This document shows, in pieces, positions 62,205 through 64,000 of a stretch of 64,000 bases of DNA. The stretch lies in contig JAMXDE010000004.1 in NCBI GenBank assembly GCA_026770025.1, positions 3,752,504 to 3,816,503 of the forward strand, given 5' to 3'. Numbering within the stretch: position 1 is the first letter of the stretch; each line of letters opens with the position of its first letter. Made by a program: the position numbers and the translations under genes. The DNA comes from Craspedostauros australis (taxonomy: Eukaryota; Bacillariophyta; Bacillariophyceae; Mastogloiales; Achnanthaceae). Under the pieces are notes generated by a model. That model searched no databases and had not been told where the DNA came from. It was given only the letters and a program-made list of their open reading frames with translations.

Positions 62205-64000
62205 TCACTTCTCTTGGCTCCGCTTTCTCTTTCTCGCCGCCAGTCTCAGCTGTCCAGAGGGTGATTTGATGGAACGCACGAAACCCACCAATGTTGCACG
62301 ATCCATGTATGAATCCACTTGCGCACTACCCTCATCTTCATCCACAACCTTGTACAGCTCCATCATAGACATGTGACTGTACTCGTCATCAACACCATCG
62401 CTGACTGTTCCTCCACTGCAAAGGACTTGAATGCCTCCCATCAGTTGAGGCTGTTGAGTGATCTTGTTGAAATCTGGATGAGCAAGACAAGCCTGTGCAT
62501 TTTGAGATACCACTCTCATTGCCGCATCTTCCAACACTGAACAGCTGTGTTGATGGGCGAATATCAGCGTATCAATCATGGTGTCCTTTGTGAGGTGCTT
62601 GCGAGCCAACTCCGCTTCAAGAACAAGCTTGAGTCGCCAGAAACCGAACTCGTCGGCCACAAGGATCAGCTGCTGCAGATCGTGTTGTCCATTTGAGGAT
62701 GGGAGTTGGCTGGTCATCGCCATCGTCATGATCGCTCTCATCGAAGGATATCTCCCCCTTGTAGATGCATTCGATGACATGGCGGACATATTTGGGTTGG
62801 AGGTCAGGAAGAGCCACGGTTGTTTGGATGGAGTCAGTGATCGGGTCAGCGACAGGGTCAGGAACATGATCAGTGAGAGAATCGTCCCATGAAGATGACA
62901 GCGAGGATGACGATGACGGTGGGGATGATGGCTTGGTCAAAGATAGATGGTGGATTCCAGAGTCGATCAATGTTTGAATCGATGGGACGGTGACCACAAG
63001 GACTCCGCTGTTTGCCTTGATCGGTTGTTGTCGGTCGCCTTGTCCACACAGGAAAACGATTGTCTGCGTTCGCCTCGGTACGAACAGCGCTGCAACGATC
63101 TTGGCCGATGTTGATGTTGGTCGTTGTGTTGATGTTCGACTTGTTGTGCTTGGGTGTTGCTGCGGCAGTGCTTGTGATGCTTCGTTTGTGAAGCTGTAGT
63201 TGTGAGCTCAGGTGACTGAGACGCTCCATGATCGATTTCATCATGTCGATCTGATGTGTTGGATCGATCACATCGAGAGGTGTTCTGTTGTCGTTGTTCT
63301 TGATGTCGATATCGATGTTAGCGTTGGCCGATTCGATGAGGCACTTGACGCAGTCAGAATGACCAAAGCAGCATGCGCGATGAAGGGGAGTGTCACCATA
63401 GTTGTCTTTGCAGTTGACGTTGACCTCACACGATTCAATGAGATACTTGACACACTCGAGATGGTCATTGCGGCATGCCAGATGAAGAGGAGTGGAACCA
63501 TAGTTGTTTTTGTAGTTGGCGTCGACCTTCGCAGAGTCGACGAGATACTTGACACACTCGAGATGACCATTGTGGCATGCCAGATGAAGAGGAGTGTTAT
63601 CATATTCGTTTTTGAAGTTTGCATCAGCCTTCGCAGAGTCGACGAGGTACTGGACACACTCGAGATGACCTTCGGAGCATGCCAGATGAAGAGGAGTGTC
63701 ATCATCGTTGTCTTTGCAGTTGGTGTTGGCCCTTCGCAGAGTCGACGAGGTACTTGGCACACTCCAGATGACCATTGGAGCATGCATCATGAAGAGGAGT
63801 GCCACCATCGTAGTGTCTGCGGTTGGTGTCGGCCTTCGCAGAGTCGATGAGGTACTTGACACACTCGAGATGACCTTCGGAGCATGCCAGATGAAGAGGA
63901 GTATTACCATACTCGTTTTTGAAGTTGGCATCAGCCTTCGCAGAGTCGACGAGGTACTTGACACATCCGAGATGACCATTTTGGCATGCCAGATGAAGAG
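62205..64000 (-). pseudogene. Ankyrin-repeat BTB protein, copy 6, frameshifted, runs off window
   Basis: At least eight ankyrin repeats are visible before the right edge; the start is outside. Compared with paralogues there is an extra T at 62692-62694, an extra T at 63060-63061 and an extra C at 63730-63732; each shifts the frame, so ankyrin, linker and BTB parts lie in different frames. The C terminus also differs: SPSGQLRLAARKRKRSQEK replaces the acidic SFESESNSAAEEEDK. Either a decaying array-edge copy or a stretch of poor assembly. Confidence 0.8.

Larger units (their letters stand above)
20884..64000. repeat. Tandem array of six patatin / ankyrin-BTB / 170-aa-protein units
   Basis: Successive patatin genes begin near 20.9, 28.2, 34.7, 41.4, 48.2 and 54.4 kb, so units are 6-7 kb. 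Coding and spacer DNA are nearly identical over kilobases (units 2 and 3 especially). Gene order within a unit is patatin (+), ankyrin-BTB (-), small two-exon gene (-, but + between patatins 2 and 3), then an LTR-like segment before the next patatin. The array runs past the right edge. Confidence 0.95.

Overview
The window is nuclear DNA from a eukaryote with long, mostly intron-poor genes, GT-AG introns and large intergenic spaces. Two proteins carry the DUF6824-type domain (core D-V-L-x-G-R-G, H-P-G-N, G-R-F-L), which I know mainly from diatoms and related stramenopiles. A Copia retrotransposon and a PEP carboxylase with a mitochondrial-type leader fit the same group. I infer a diatom or close stramenopile relative; the species cannot be told from this sequence.

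Left part (1-20.9 kb), mostly single-copy genes: the 3' part of a GDA1/CD39 apyrase (exon 322-1977, with its first conserved region just inside the exon); a complete two-exon PEP carboxylase (2548-5813); about 4.3 kb without a recognisable gene; a two-exon DUF6824 protein (10103-12420); a 985-bp foldback DNA element with perfect 20-bp terminal inverted repeats and 10-bp-phased iterons (13321-14305); a second, single-exon, His/Pro-rich DUF6824 protein on the minus strand (15825-18041); and a 2.8-kb divergent spacer.

Right part (20.9-64 kb): a tandem array of six units of about 6-7 kb. Each unit holds a patatin-like phospholipase (+), a convergent ankyrin-repeat/BTB protein (-), and, in the five units complete on that side, a two-exon 170-aa protein of unknown function (normally -). 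Only the first patatin has a signal peptide and full N terminus. Copies 2-6 have lost it, and their 5' ends are fused to a 235-bp segment homologous to the LTR of the Copia element found in this window. The ankyrin genes differ in repeat number (5-9 full 34-aa repeats). Their repeats are nearly identical except at the loop and inner-helix positions that form the usual binding surface. One small gene has been inverted by a local 1.3-kb inversion, and another is wrecked by a deletion. A complete 5.28-kb Copia element with identical 188-bp LTRs and a 5-bp target duplication (ATGCC) splits patatin copy 6. The last ankyrin copy carries frameshifts and runs off the window.

The best candidate for an undescribed system is this cassette array. 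A lipolytic effector sits beside a reshufflable ankyrin receptor-like BTB protein and an orphan partner, and the array expands by tandem duplication and gene conversion. The functional link is inference only. It recalls fungal NLR-like proteins that join patatin and ankyrin domains in one chain, and bacterial defence phospholipases.
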